A stretch of 64,000 bases of DNA from Exiguobacterium marinum DSM 16307. Lineage in GTDB: Bacteria > Bacillota > Bacilli > Exiguobacteriales > Exiguobacteriaceae. The notes beneath the pieces were generated by a model that worked only from the letters and a program-made list of their open reading frames with translations, had not been told where the DNA came from and ran no database searches. Positions 33,297 to 42,217 of this stretch are shown here, piece by piece (the stretch's first letter is position 1; the number at the start of each line of letters is the position of its first letter). The DNA lies in assembly GCF_000620845.1 (NCBI RefSeq), contig NZ_KK211189.1, positions 1,751,662 through 1,815,661 of the forward strand. Direction: 5' to 3'. The translations under genes and the position numbers were made by a program.

Positions 33297-34325
33297 ATGC
33301 AGTTAGTCAGCCCACGCTATCTCGAGTCCGGCTATATGTGGCTCTTGTTCGTCGTCGGGGTCTTCACGGCACTTTATGGGAGCGTCTTGATTGCGAGTCT
33401 ATTGATCGGCTTCAGTCTATATGCACTGATCATGCCTTCCTTCATGTTTCGTTTGGCCGAACAGATTCATGTCGACCTCACAGAAGAACTGAAATTATTT
33501 CCGAACGACGAGGCCGTCTATGTATTGAAACTCGTATCGACGGCAAAAGTACCGCTTGGCGTCGTCCGCCTATCCGGCTATTTACATCCGACCGTGGAAT
33601 CGGAAGGACATGCGTTCTGGCGACAGGAAAATTTTGTCGAGACAAATGCGACCGTCGACTTCACGATTCCGCTCTATGCGAAGAAGCGGGGCCCGGTTCG
33701 TCTCGAAGCGATCGGTTTGGAAATCCGGGACCCGTTGCGCATGTTTTCTCTCTACAAAGAGGACTCACTCCCACGCATCGGCTATGTCTTCCCTGAGTTT
33801 TCGCCTTATCCGATTCCAAAACGCCCGCCTACTCTCCCTGGTGAGGAGATGGTTCGTCATAGTGCCTATCGCGACCCGGAGACGTTCCAGTCGGTCACCC
33901 CATATCACGGACAACCGATGCGACAGCTGTATTGGTCCGCCTATGCAAAGACGGGCGAACTGCTCGCCCGTACTGAACAACCGGTACAAACGAATGAATA
34001 TGTCATCGTCCTCGACTTGTTGACGAAGGATGGGCGGGCCCTCACCTATCAGATGGAACGCCTCATCTCACAAGCGGCCGCATTATGTCGTGATTTTGAG
34101 AAAGAAAACGCGAGTTACGGGCTGATTGTCCCGACCCTCACGAAAGATGGGATCACGTATGACCTACAACCAGGAAGTGGCGAGGTGCATTTCCGGAAGA
34201 TCATGACGACGTTCGCCTGTCTGTCTGAGAGTGACTTTCCACTTGCTCGCTCCTTGTTTGAGCGAAAAGTAGCTAAATATAGCGGGAATCAATCGATTTT
34301 ACGGTTAGGGGGTGACGGTCAATGA
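33297..34325 (+). CDS. DUF58 domain protein
   Basis: 342 residues: two N-terminal membrane helices, then a cytosolic or wall-side domain with the DUF58 block PGEEMVRHSAYRDPETFQSVTPY and QLYWSAYAKTGELLARTEQ. DUF58 proteins have a von Willebrand A-like fold and partner MoxR ATPases. Starts one base after the moxR stop and overlaps the next gene by ATGA, so all three are coupled. Confidence 0.87.
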   Translation: MQLVSPRYLESGYMWLLFVVGVFTALYGSVLIASLLIGFSLYALIMPSFMFRLAEQIHVDLTEELKLFPNDEAVYVLKLVSTAKVPLGVVRLSGYLHPTVESEGHAFWRQENFVETNATVDFTIPLYAKKRGPVRLEAIGLEIRDPLRMFSLYKEDSLPRIGYVFPEFSPYPIPKRPPTLPGEEMVRHSAYRDPETFQSVTPYHGQPMRQLYWSAYAKTGELLARTEQPVQTNEYVIVLDLLTKDGRALTYQMERLISQAAALCRDFEKENASYGLIVPTLTKDGITYDLQPGSGEVHFRKIMTTFACLSESDFPLARSLFERKVAKYSGNQSILRLGGDGQ

Positions 34326-35299
34326 GATGGCTATGGTGGGTCTTTTCAGCATTTTATATTGGACATGTGTTTCCACTACTCTTTTTATTGACGCTTCGTC
34401 TCCCTCGGAACATACAACTCATCGTCCAGACAGTCATGAGTATCGGTGCCCTTTACTTCTCGTATGAGATGAGTGTCCTGCTATTGGTCTTCACATACGT
34501 CCATGCATTCATTCGGACGTTAGATTGGACCGACCGCTATGCGATGGCAAGTGTACTATTCTTGGTGGCGGACTGGTTATTCCCTCCGGCATCGCAACCG
34601 CTTGCAATGGTGCTCTTTCCATTCATCTTTTTGATTTGGCAACGGAACTTGTATTATCGGCGTGACTATAAACGAATGGTGACGATGCTTGTCCTCGGTT
34701 TAGGCATCGGTTTAGCCGTTTCCCTCGTCATTCGTACAATCAAAGAGCTGTTGTTCGGAAATGTCGTCGCCTGGATCAGTCCGTTCTTTCTGTGGATTGG
34801 GGGGTGGTTTGACGGAATCGTACTCGATCCGAATGACCGCGTGAACCGGTTCCTCGTCCCAGATAACCCGAACCTAGATGCGGAGACGGTGGCGCAGGAG
34901 ACATTGCTCAAGTCGGCATCGGGTAACTCGTTGTTCTATATCGGGGCCTTCGTTGTCATCTTATTGATTGGGGTAGGCTTGTTCTTCTATTTACAGAAAC
35001 GAAAAGACATCCAGGAAGATGGAATGATTCCGAGGAGTATTTACCATCCGACGCTTTCGGATAAGCGGATCGTCCGCTCCCCTCGTCAGATTCACCTTCT
35101 TGAAACGGGACGAAAGTTGGAACAGCAGCATCCGCGTCTTCGTGAAGAGACAGTATCCGACTGGTTACAACGAATCGAGTTCACGAACCATACACTCTAC
35201 GCTGAATGGCTAGAAGCTGCTGAGTATGGTGACAAAGAAGCCCCACAAGACATCAATGATTCATTCGAACATCTTGTCGCACAATTGAAAAGGCGTTAA
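34322..35299 (+). CDS. Membrane protein of the MoxR-DUF58 operon
   Basis: 325 residues. About six helices in the first 160 residues, another at ~225-245, and a soluble C-terminal part (HLLETGRKLEQQHPRLREETVSDWLQRI) resembling the DUF4129-type tail. In Bacillus the third gene of this operon encodes a transglutaminase-like protein; no Cys-His-Asp transglutaminase core is visible here, so it looks like a version without the catalytic domain. Function unknown, presumably envelope-related. Confidence 0.72.
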   Translation: MRWLWWVFSAFYIGHVFPLLFLLTLRLPRNIQLIVQTVMSIGALYFSYEMSVLLLVFTYVHAFIRTLDWTDRYAMASVLFLVADWLFPPASQPLAMVLFPFIFLIWQRNLYYRRDYKRMVTMLVLGLGIGLAVSLVIRTIKELLFGNVVAWISPFFLWIGGWFDGIVLDPNDRVNRFLVPDNPNLDAETVAQETLLKSASGNSLFYIGAFVVILLIGVGLFFYLQKRKDIQEDGMIPRSIYHPTLSDKRIVRSPRQIHLLETGRKLEQQHPRLREETVSDWLQRIEFTNHTLYAEWLEAAEYGDKEAPQDINDSFEHLVAQLKRR

Positions 35300-35300
35300 A

Positions 35301-35341
35301 AAAACATCCGGACATGAGGAAATCCTCTGCCGGATGTTTTT
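35301..35341. terminator. Terminator between MoxR operon and cardiolipin synthase
   Basis: AAAACATCCGG and CCGGATGTTTTT arms with a 17-base loop that itself pairs GAGGA/TCCTC; works in both directions. Confidence 0.85.
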
Positions 35342-35344
35342 GCA

Positions 35345-36811
35345 CTAAAGAATCGGACTGAGGAGACGGGACACACTCTCCTTAAAGCGAATCAAGCGAG
35401 TCCTTGACTCATATCGTTCAATCGTCAAGCGCTCGGCATTCGATTCGTCTCGTTCGAACGCATCGATGACGGATTGTGCGACATCCCGATCAAAGACGAG
35501 CGCTGAGATTTCAAAATTGAGACGGAAGCTTCTAGCATCGATATTCGTCGTCCCAATTGAGGCGACTTCTCCATCGATGACGAGCGTCTTCGCATGGAGG
35601 AACCCTTCCTCGTACGTAAAGACCTCTGCCCCATAACGCACAAGCTCTGCCGCGTTCGCATAAGTCGCCCAATAGACAAACATATGGTCGGGCTTGTTCG
35701 GAATCATCAGTTTGATTTTGGTACCTGTCATGAGCGCGATGCGACAGGCATCGAGGAAACTCGCATCTGGAATGAAGTAAGGCGTCTGGATATAAATACA
35801 TTCTTTCGATTGCGTGATCATTTTGACGAGCATATTCTTTAAATGCTCCGTCGACGAGTTCGGACCCGATGTCACGATTTGAACGGGGGACGCGTGATGA
35901 GTGATCCCTTCCGACGGCCAAATGAAGTCGTCTTTTTGTGCCTTCGTTCGCGTCGGGACAGAGCGATTCCAATCCAAGATAAAGCGTTCTAACAACTCTT
36001 TGACAGCATCACCGGAGATCCGTAAATGGACGTCCCGCCAATAACCGAAATGTTCATCCTTGCCGAGATATTCATCCCCGACATTGAATCCCCCGATATA
36101 GCCGAGTTCACCGTCGATGGTACAAAGCTTTCGGTGATTTCGATTATTGACGCGGAAATTGATGCCGAGTTTTGACGGGAAGAAGGATTTGACTTCCCCA
36201 CCGTGAGAGAGTAAGTCCTTGAAGTGCTTGTGTCTAAGTCCCCTCGATCCGACAGCATCATAAAGGAGTCGGATGCGTACCCCTTGTTTCGCCTTCTCCG
36301 TTAACAGGCGGATTAATGCCTGCCCGAGTGGATCGTTTTGGATGATGTAATATTGAATATTGACTTCTTTCGTCGCTCGTTCGATGTCTTGAAACAGCTG
36401 ATCAAATTTTTCAGTTCCGTCGTGCAGGACGCTGATATCGTTGTGAAAAGACATCAACGCATTCGTTGACACGAGATTCAGACGAGCGAGCCGCCGATAT
36501 TTCAAAAGGAGCGGGTGATCGAACGGTGCGAGAGAACGGTCGAGTTGATCGAGTTGTTCTTCGACATGGTGATGATACGCTTCGCGTTTTTCTTCTTCCA
36601 CTTCATAAAAATTATGAGATTTGATCAGTCGGCCAAAGAAGATATAAACGAAGAAGCCGATCAGTGGTAAGAAGAAGAGGACGAGTAGCCACGCCCATGT
36701 CGTCCCGATGTCTCGTCTCTCGAAAAAGATGATGGTGATGGCGAACGTGAGATTAAGTAGTAAGATGAGCCATGTCAATATGACGATGATGAGTCCGATA
36801 GTCACTTCCAT
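35345..36811 (-). CDS. cls: Cardiolipin synthase (phospholipase D family)
   Basis: 488 residues: two N-terminal membrane helices (LIIVILTWLILLLNLTFAITI, WAWLLVLFFLPLIGFFVYIFFG in pieces), then two HKD motifs, HRKLCTIDGELGYIGGFNVGD and HAKTLVIDGEVASIGTTNID (20 residues or fewer shown each from the key His). Joins two phosphatidylglycerols to cardiolipin and glycerol at the membrane. Length and domain order are as in Bacillus ClsA. GGAGGGA ribosome site. Single gene. Confidence 0.93.
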   Translation of the reverse strand: MEVTIGLIIVILTWLILLLNLTFAITIIFFERRDIGTTWAWLLVLFFLPLIGFFVYIFFGRLIKSHNFYEVEEEKREAYHHHVEEQLDQLDRSLAPFDHPLLLKYRRLARLNLVSTNALMSFHNDISVLHDGTEKFDQLFQDIERATKEVNIQYYIIQNDPLGQALIRLLTEKAKQGVRIRLLYDAVGSRGLRHKHFKDLLSHGGEVKSFFPSKLGINFRVNNRNHRKLCTIDGELGYIGGFNVGDEYLGKDEHFGYWRDVHLRISGDAVKELLERFILDWNRSVPTRTKAQKDDFIWPSEGITHHASPVQIVTSGPNSSTEHLKNMLVKMITQSKECIYIQTPYFIPDASFLDACRIALMTGTKIKLMIPNKPDHMFVYWATYANAAELVRYGAEVFTYEEGFLHAKTLVIDGEVASIGTTNIDARSFRLNFEISALVFDRDVAQSVIDAFERDESNAERLTIERYESRTRLIRFKESVSRLLSPIL

Positions 36812-36921
36812 CGTATCCCTCCCTTTCTTTCAATTCTTACCCGAAATCGGGCAATGTTAGCAAATGTTTTTCGTGATTTGGGTATACATTTAATGAAGAA
36901 GTGAAGAAACGGGGGGAGCAT

Positions 36922-38142
36922 ATGGAAGACATGATGATTGGATTCAGCCTACTTGTCCTCATCGGGGCACTTTCGCAGTTACTTGCTTGGCGTTTTGACT
37001 TCCCAGCCATCTTGATTATGACGGTTGCCGGGATTTTGGTCGGACCGATTTTCGGTTGGTTAGAACCAGGTCAGATATTAGGGGACCTATATAGCCCGCT
37101 CATCTCGATCGCGGTGGCGCTCATCCTATTTGAAGGAAGCCTCAGTCTTGAATTCAGAGAGATTGATGATTTGCGAAAATCGATTTTTCGTCTCGTCACG
37201 GTCGGTGTGTTCGTTTCCTTTATTTTGACGTCGGTGTTACTGATTATGGTCGGCGATTTTCATTGGTTGCCGGCGTTCACGCTCGGTGCGATCTTCGTCG
37301 TGACCGGACCAACCGTCATCATCCCGTTACTACGGCAAGCCAACTTATCCGCACGTCCGGCCAAAGTCTTGAAATGGGAAGGCATCATTGTCGACCCGCT
37401 CGGCGCCTTGATGGGATTATTCGTCGTCCGAGTCGGTTTCATCTTCTATCAAAATGACGGGCTCGCGAGCCACTTGCCATTCTTTTGGTCCTGTATCGTC
37501 GCCGTTGCCTTCGGGATCACTGTCGGACATCTATTGATTCGTTTGTTCGGGAATGAGAAAGTCCCTGAATATTTAAGAACAACCCTCACGTTCTCCGGGG
37601 TCCTTCTCGTATATTCAATCAGCGAATGGGTCATGAGCGAAGTCGGGCTATTGGCTGTGACGGCCATGGGATTGACGATGGCAAATTCTAAGCATGGACA
37701 TATGCATATCCTGAAACAGCTTCGTGAGTTCAAAGAGAACATTTCCATCTTACTCGTGTCGACCGTCTTCATCATTTTGACGGCGAGTTTGACACGTGAT
37801 AGCTTACTCGCCATTCTCGACTGGCCGCTTCTCTTGTCGATTGTTGGGATCTTATTCTTGATCCGACCGATCTCGGTACAGACGTCGCTCCTCGGTTCCC
37901 CGTTATCGATGCAAGAGCGGGCGCTCATCAGTTGGATTGCCCCTCGTGGAATCGTCGCCATGACGGTGACCGGCTTTTTTGCCCAAGAAATCGCCGAACT
38001 GGGAATTGAAGACGCGGAGCGGATGTTACCGATCACACTCGGTTTAGTCGTGACGTCTGTCGCCTTGCATGGATTGACGATTAAGCCACTCGCGAAGCGA
38101 CTCGGACTGACGAAAGTGAAGAATCCTTGGGAGAAGGGTTAA
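36922..38142 (+). CDS. CPA1-type cation:proton antiporter (NhaP-like)
   Basis: About 406 residues with 12 or so helices. Conserved parts: ILIMTVAGILVGPIFGWL, ILFEGSLSLEF, TGPTVIIPLL, WEGIIVDPLGALMGLF (the EG..xDP core of CPA1 transporters) and SWIAPRGIVAMTV. Exchanges Na+ or K+ for protons. No regulatory TrkA domain at the end. Several starts compete: ATG 36922 has GGGGGAG only three bases upstream; ATG 36931 is better spaced; the frame opens at GTG 36901. Confidence 0.87.
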   Translation: MEDMMIGFSLLVLIGALSQLLAWRFDFPAILIMTVAGILVGPIFGWLEPGQILGDLYSPLISIAVALILFEGSLSLEFREIDDLRKSIFRLVTVGVFVSFILTSVLLIMVGDFHWLPAFTLGAIFVVTGPTVIIPLLRQANLSARPAKVLKWEGIIVDPLGALMGLFVVRVGFIFYQNDGLASHLPFFWSCIVAVAFGITVGHLLIRLFGNEKVPEYLRTTLTFSGVLLVYSISEWVMSEVGLLAVTAMGLTMANSKHGHMHILKQLREFKENISILLVSTVFIILTASLTRDSLLAILDWPLLLSIVGILFLIRPISVQTSLLGSPLSMQERALISWIAPRGIVAMTVTGFFAQEIAELGIEDAERMLPITLGLVVTSVALHGLTIKPLAKRLGLTKVKNPWEKG

Positions 38143-38175
38143 ACAAAAAAAGACACCGCCCGATGGCAGTGTCCT
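38143..38175 (-). terminator. Terminator between antiporter and LysM-3D genes
   Basis: GACAC-GCC and GGC-GTGTC stems with one mismatch; CTTTTTTTG follows on the minus strand. Confidence 0.7.
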
Positions 38176-38188
38176 TGATTATCTTGAA

Positions 38189-38971
38189 TTAGTTCAAGAC
38201 TTTGATTGTAATTGACTTGCGACCGAAGTTGAGCGCTTGCTCTTGTGTCGGCATCAAGATATCGATCTTATTCCCTTTGATGGCACCACCAGTATCTCCT
38301 GCGATGGCTGTACCGTATCCTTCAACCCATACTTTAGAGCCGAGCGGAATGACAGAAGGGTCGACCGCGATGACTTTTTGGTTCGGGTTCGAACGAACGT
38401 CGATACCTGTCGCTGTGATACCAGAACATCCAGCACAGTATGGTGTATAAGCTGTTGCTTCAACAGTCATCGTCTTACCTGAAGCCGGAGCTTGGGTTTG
38501 CGTTGTAGACGATGCTGTTTTAGTGACAGGCTTAGATGTTGAAGTCTTTGGTGCTGATGTCTTCGCATCGTTTGCTACTGACGCAGCTGCTGCACCTTTC
38601 ACGGCAAACTGTTGCCCTGGGAAAATAAGATCTGAATTAAGACCATTCCAAGTCATCAATTGATTGACAGAGATCCCGTTGTTTAATGCGATACGATAAA
38701 GTGTATCTCCTGATTTAACTGTATACGTTTTTGATGCAGTAGCAGCTTTTGCTTCTGCCTTTCCAAGTTTCAAGACTTGGTTCGGATAAATCATATTTGA
38801 GTTTAAGCCGTTCGCTTGTTTGATGTCATTTACAGAGACGTTGTTGTTCACGGCGATACGATAGAGTGTATCTCCAGACTGAACTGTGTGTGTTGATGCT
38901 GCCGAAGCTGGAGCAGCGACTCCTAAACTAAGGCCAGCGAGTGCCGTTAGTGTCAATAGTGGTTTTTTCAT
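38189..38971 (-). CDS. Secreted LysM-3D domain protein (YocH-like)
   Basis: 260 residues. Signal peptide (MKKPLLTLTALAGLSLGVAAPASA), LysM 1 at ~28-70 (THTVQSGDTLYRIA), LysM 2 at ~82-126 (TYTVKSGDTLYRIA), a Thr/Ser-rich linker, and a C-terminal 3D domain (AYTPYCAGCSGITATG, IAVDPSVIPLGSKVWVEGYG, AGDTGGAIKGNKIDI) with the three Asp. Binds peptidoglycan and probably cleaves it like MltA-type lytic transglycosylases. A WalR-like box upstream fits control by the essential wall two-component system, as for yocH. Confidence 0.9.
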   Translation of the reverse strand: MKKPLLTLTALAGLSLGVAAPASAASTHTVQSGDTLYRIAVNNNVSVNDIKQANGLNSNMIYPNQVLKLGKAEAKAATASKTYTVKSGDTLYRIALNNGISVNQLMTWNGLNSDLIFPGQQFAVKGAAAASVANDAKTSAPKTSTSKPVTKTASSTTQTQAPASGKTMTVEATAYTPYCAGCSGITATGIDVRSNPNQKVIAVDPSVIPLGSKVWVEGYGTAIAGDTGGAIKGNKIDILMPTQEQALNFGRKSITIKVLN

Positions 38972-39019
38972 AAGAATATTCCTCCCTTTTCTAACGCCCC
39001 CTTACTGTAACACCTATAT

Positions 39020-39036
39020 GTTTCACTGCGATTACA
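39020..39036 (-). promoter_or_regulatory. WalR-like box upstream of LysM-3D gene
   Basis: Minus strand TGTAAT-CGCAG-TGAAAC, one base away from the WalR direct repeat TGTWAH-N5-TGTWAH, about 50 bases before the gene. WalR controls wall hydrolases of this kind in Bacillus. Confidence 0.45.
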
Positions 39037-39179
39037 GGACGATATGAGAGTGTTATCAGTTCATTTACAGAACAATTCGCGAGGATGAGAGGTTTCAGAA
39101 AATTGTTTTAATCTATTAGAACGGCTTTGTAAAGCCATTTTAAGATATAATGAAGAGAGAAATAAGGAGGTTTTGGTCT

Positions 39180-39440
39180 TTGGAACTATTACTGCTGTAT
39201 TACATTGTGACTAATTTACTAGCCTTTGTGTCATTTTATGTCGATAAACGACGGTCTCGCGTCGGGGCTTGGCGTATTTCGGAGCGTACGTTATTGACGA
39301 TGACTTGGGTTGGTGGAGCTTTTGGAGCGTATTTGGCGATGCGGATCTTTCGCCACAAGACGCTGAAGCCTAAATTCCGGATTGGGGTACCTGTCGCCAT
39401 CCTCGTTCATGCCGCATTTACAGGATGGCTAATCTTTTAG
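39180..39440 (+). CDS. DUF1294 small membrane protein
   Basis: 86 residues with three or four helices: LLLLYYIVTNLLAFVSFYVDK, KRRSRVGAWRISERTLL, GGAFGAYLAMRIFRHKTLKPKF and a final helix. The central W-R-I-xE...GG..GA pattern is that of DUF1294. Function unknown. The start is TTG 39180, nine bases after AAGGAGG; an upstream ATG at 39150 would put that site inside the gene and coincides with the end of a TATAAT (39144-39149). Confidence 0.8.
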   Translation: MELLLLYYIVTNLLAFVSFYVDKRRSRVGAWRISERTLLTMTWVGGAFGAYLAMRIFRHKTLKPKFRIGVPVAILVHAAFTGWLIF

Positions 39441-39591
39441 GCGTTATATAGAAGAAACTTGATTGCGCCTATTACTGATCGACGATTTGAAATGTCGGAT
39501 TCGTCCCACTTTATTTTCGTTTTAAAGTGTTTCTCCGTGAACAATCGAAATGAAATGTCGGGAAATGATCATAGTGAGGAGGAAGACGTTT

Positions 39592-40386
39592 TTGAAGAGT
39601 ATCGAAATGATTCGTCATGGGCCAATGACATTAAAGGTAACCGATTGCTTCACCGTTCTGCTATGCGAGTCTGGAACGTCTTTGATTCGGGTGAACGGAG
39701 TGAGCCTCAACCTTGATTCGAGAGAAGCCGTCCTCTTGGCACGAGGACAAAGTATCATGGTGGAACAAATCGAGGAAGCGTCGCGGATGAGGCTACTCGA
39801 GTTTGATCCCGCTGCTTTGTTCCATCCCGATCTGGCGAGGCGATATGTAACACCACATCTCACTTCGGAAAAATCCATACATATTTTAAAACAGGAACAG
39901 GGACATCAATCTGTCATTCAGACGATTGAACGCGCCGTCCAACATTCTCAAGCGGACGGACCGCTCGCATTAATGGATGCGACACTGCAGTGTACGGTCA
40001 TCTGGCGTTATTGGATTCAGCAAGAGGGTCAAGCGATGAAGCATGAGAAGAAACGCGAGAGCCTTCGTCAGATGCTCGCTTATATCGACGCTCACATAGA
40101 AGACAGGCCGACGTTAGCTCAAATCGCTCATGCGGGCAATGTGAGTCGAAGTGAATGCTCTCGCTTGTTTGGATCCTTTGGAGACACATCTCCCATTGCG
40201 TATGTGCAGATGAAGCGAATGGAACGAGCTGCCACGCTGTTAGAAGATTTGAACGAAAGCATCGCGGACATCGCCAATCGTCTCGGATACGCAAGCGTCA
40301 GTCACTTCGTTCAAATGTTTAAAGTACATCACACCGTGACGCCGCTCACTTACCGAAAACAGTACAAAACGAAAAGAGCCGAATGA
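39592..40386 (+). CDS. AraC family transcriptional regulator
   Basis: 264 residues from TTG 39592 (nine bases after AGGAGG). N-terminal ~130 residues form a cupin-like sensor domain with NLDSREAVLLARGQSI; C-terminal double HTH: PTLAQIAHAGNVSRSECSRLF and ESIADIANRLGYASVSHFVQMFK, the latter the classic AraC signature. The neighbour is a dead SDR gene on the opposite strand; whether it was the target is not known. Ligand unknown. Confidence 0.86.
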   Translation: MKSIEMIRHGPMTLKVTDCFTVLLCESGTSLIRVNGVSLNLDSREAVLLARGQSIMVEQIEEASRMRLLEFDPAALFHPDLARRYVTPHLTSEKSIHILKQEQGHQSVIQTIERAVQHSQADGPLALMDATLQCTVIWRYWIQQEGQAMKHEKKRESLRQMLAYIDAHIEDRPTLAQIAHAGNVSRSECSRLFGSFGDTSPIAYVQMKRMERAATLLEDLNESIADIANRLGYASVSHFVQMFKVHHTVTPLTYRKQYKTKRAE

Positions 40387-40403
40387 TTTCGGCTCTTTTC
40401 GTT
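40369..40403. terminator. Terminator between AraC gene and SDR pseudogene
   Basis: CGAAAAGAGCCGAA and TTCGGCTCTTTTCG around TGAT; symmetrical, so it serves both convergent genes. Confidence 0.88.
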
Positions 40404-41161
40404 TATCTTGCCGTCCAACCGCCATCTGCTTTCAGCACATCTCCATTTACAAAACTTGAATCGTCCGATGCTAAAAAGAGCGCGACGTTCGCAATCTGCT
40501 CCGGCTCTCCCATCGGCGCTTCCCCCGCCCCTTGAATGGCTCGCATCCCGAGTTCACTCGGTGCCGTGATCGTCGACCCGATGTTCGTATTGACGCCACC
40601 CGGTGCGATGGCGTTTGCTCGAATCTTGCCAAGCGTGCCATACGTCGCCGCGATGTTTTTCGTTAACCCGATTAACGCATGTTTGGATGCCACATACGCC
40701 GCACCACCTCTTGTACCGAACAAGCCTCCGACCGATGCGTTATTGATGATGACGCCACCATGGTCCTGCTTCTCCATCACTTGAATGGCGGCACGTGAAA
40801 GTTTCATCGGCCCGGTCAAATTGACGGCAAGGATCCGTTCCCATAATTCATCTGTCACTTCACCCACGGTCATGAAGTTGTCCATGATCCCCGCATTATT
40901 GACGAGAATGTCGACCGACCCGTACGTTTCTTTCGCTTTATCGACGAGGTTGTCGATATCCGATTGATTCGCTACGTTACCAGCGATGCCGACGACATCC
41001 CCGCCTCCTATCTTGATTTCTTCGACCACTGCCTGAACAGCATCTTCATTCAAGTCGAAGGCGACGACCCGCGCGCCTTCCTTCGCGAACAGTTTGGCGA
41101 TGGCTCACCCCATACCAGAACCAGCACCTGTGACGATTGCTGTTTTCCCCGAAAGCTTCAT
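40403..41161 (-). pseudogene. Short-chain dehydrogenase/reductase interrupted by a TGA codon
   Basis: Read from ATG 41161 (AAAGGAGG eight bases upstream) the protein is a 252-codon classical SDR: MKLSGKTAIVTGAGSGMG, then TGA at 41105-41107 (codon 19), then AIAKLFAKEGARVVAFDLNED and all usual later motifs (NNAGIMDNF, catalytic Ser in NNASVGG, YVASKHALIGLTK, IAPGGVNTNI). The stop stands where SDRs have Arg or similar (TGAGSGMGRAIA), so CGA to TGA is the likely change. A restart inside the gene would miss the GxxxGxG cofactor loop. Recent inactivation or a sequencing error. Confidence 0.85.
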
Positions 41162-41345
41162 TCATCATTCCTCCTTTGAAGGTCAGAACGTACATGATGC
41201 GTGATGACAGAGATTTGCCTGTCACTATGTTATACCCGCATTTGTCAGCGACCCCATTCAGAAACATAGAAAATTTTCTTCAATTGATTTCCAACTATCT
41301 TTATACTTGAATGGAAACCACTTCATTGTATAGAGGAGAGATGAC

Positions 41346-42182
41346 GTGAGACAATTTCAAGTCACGATTCATGGCCAAGGTGATCCCGTATTATTCCTTC
41401 CCGGTGGGGGCTTCACTGGATCGCAAGGATTACAGTTCGTTGAAGCCCTACATAAAAAATCTGAAGTCCATCTCTTAGATTTACCGGGATTTGGTGAAAG
41501 TGAGGGGCTACATACATACGCCACATCCAAAGTACTAGCGGACTGGGTCGAGTCGTATCGAATCTCTCGAAAACTTGATGCTGTTCGATTAATCGGTCAT
41601 TCGATGGGGGGCGCGATTGCTCTCGCCTACGCGGTCCATTATCCCGACCGAGTCAGGCGCTTAATACTACTCGACCAAGGTCATAAACCGAATGCTGTGC
41701 TCCCATATCGTGAATACGGCATCTTCGGCTTCACCTTCCCGCTTTTGCGACTACTGTATCACTGCTCTCCACAACATCTTTTAAACTGGTTTGAAGCTCG
41801 CATGAACAAGAGTGACTCCACGTTTTCTGAAGAGCGGTTCCAAGTGTTCTGTCGACGGATCGGGGTTGAACCGACCGCAAACGTTCGAACAGCTTTCGAG
41901 CGTCCGGCACGTCTGTCGTCCGGTGGATTACATTTGTTGTTCGGATATGACGGACTTGATTTCACCGACTTGCTACAACGGCTCCAAGTCCCGACGCAAC
42001 TTTACTATGCAGACTTCACAGGTATTGGTTTGAAAGAGGCGAAACGGACGCTTTATCATGTCAAACGAGCGGAACGACAACTCCATCCCTCTGTACAATT
42101 GATTGCCGTACCAGGCGGACACTTTGTTCAGTGGTGCCGTCATTTCTCGATGGGAAACGTCGAGCGATTCCTACATTCGTAA
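41346..42182 (+). CDS. Alpha/beta hydrolase
   Basis: 278 residues: oxyanion loop LFLPGGGFTGSQG, LLDLPGFGESEG, nucleophile Ser in LIGHSMGGAIALAYA (GxSxG), Asp candidate near QLYYADFTG and final His in VPGGHFVQW. A complete catalytic triad is present. Substrate unknown. GTG start with GAGGAGA upstream. Single gene. Confidence 0.87.
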   Translation: MRQFQVTIHGQGDPVLFLPGGGFTGSQGLQFVEALHKKSEVHLLDLPGFGESEGLHTYATSKVLADWVESYRISRKLDAVRLIGHSMGGAIALAYAVHYPDRVRRLILLDQGHKPNAVLPYREYGIFGFTFPLLRLLYHCSPQHLLNWFEARMNKSDSTFSEERFQVFCRRIGVEPTANVRTAFERPARLSSGGLHLLFGYDGLDFTDLLQRLQVPTQLYYADFTGIGLKEAKRTLYHVKRAERQLHPSVQLIAVPGGHFVQWCRHFSMGNVERFLHS

Positions 42183-42217
42183 AAAGGACAGCGGAGCAGA
42201 ATCCGCTGTCTTTTCGT
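42183..42217. terminator. Terminator between the two hydrolase genes
   Basis: AGGACAGCGGA and TCCGCTGTCTTTT around GCAGAA; T-runs on both strands. Confidence 0.82.

Noticed and set aside
36860-36885. Sigma-B promoter before the antiporter (GTTTTT ... GGGTAT)
   Set aside because: The spacing is only 8 bases; 12-14 are required.
37449-38036. 195-codon antisense ORF inside the antiporter gene
   Set aside because: Antiporter frame has clear CPA1 motifs; the antisense translation has none.
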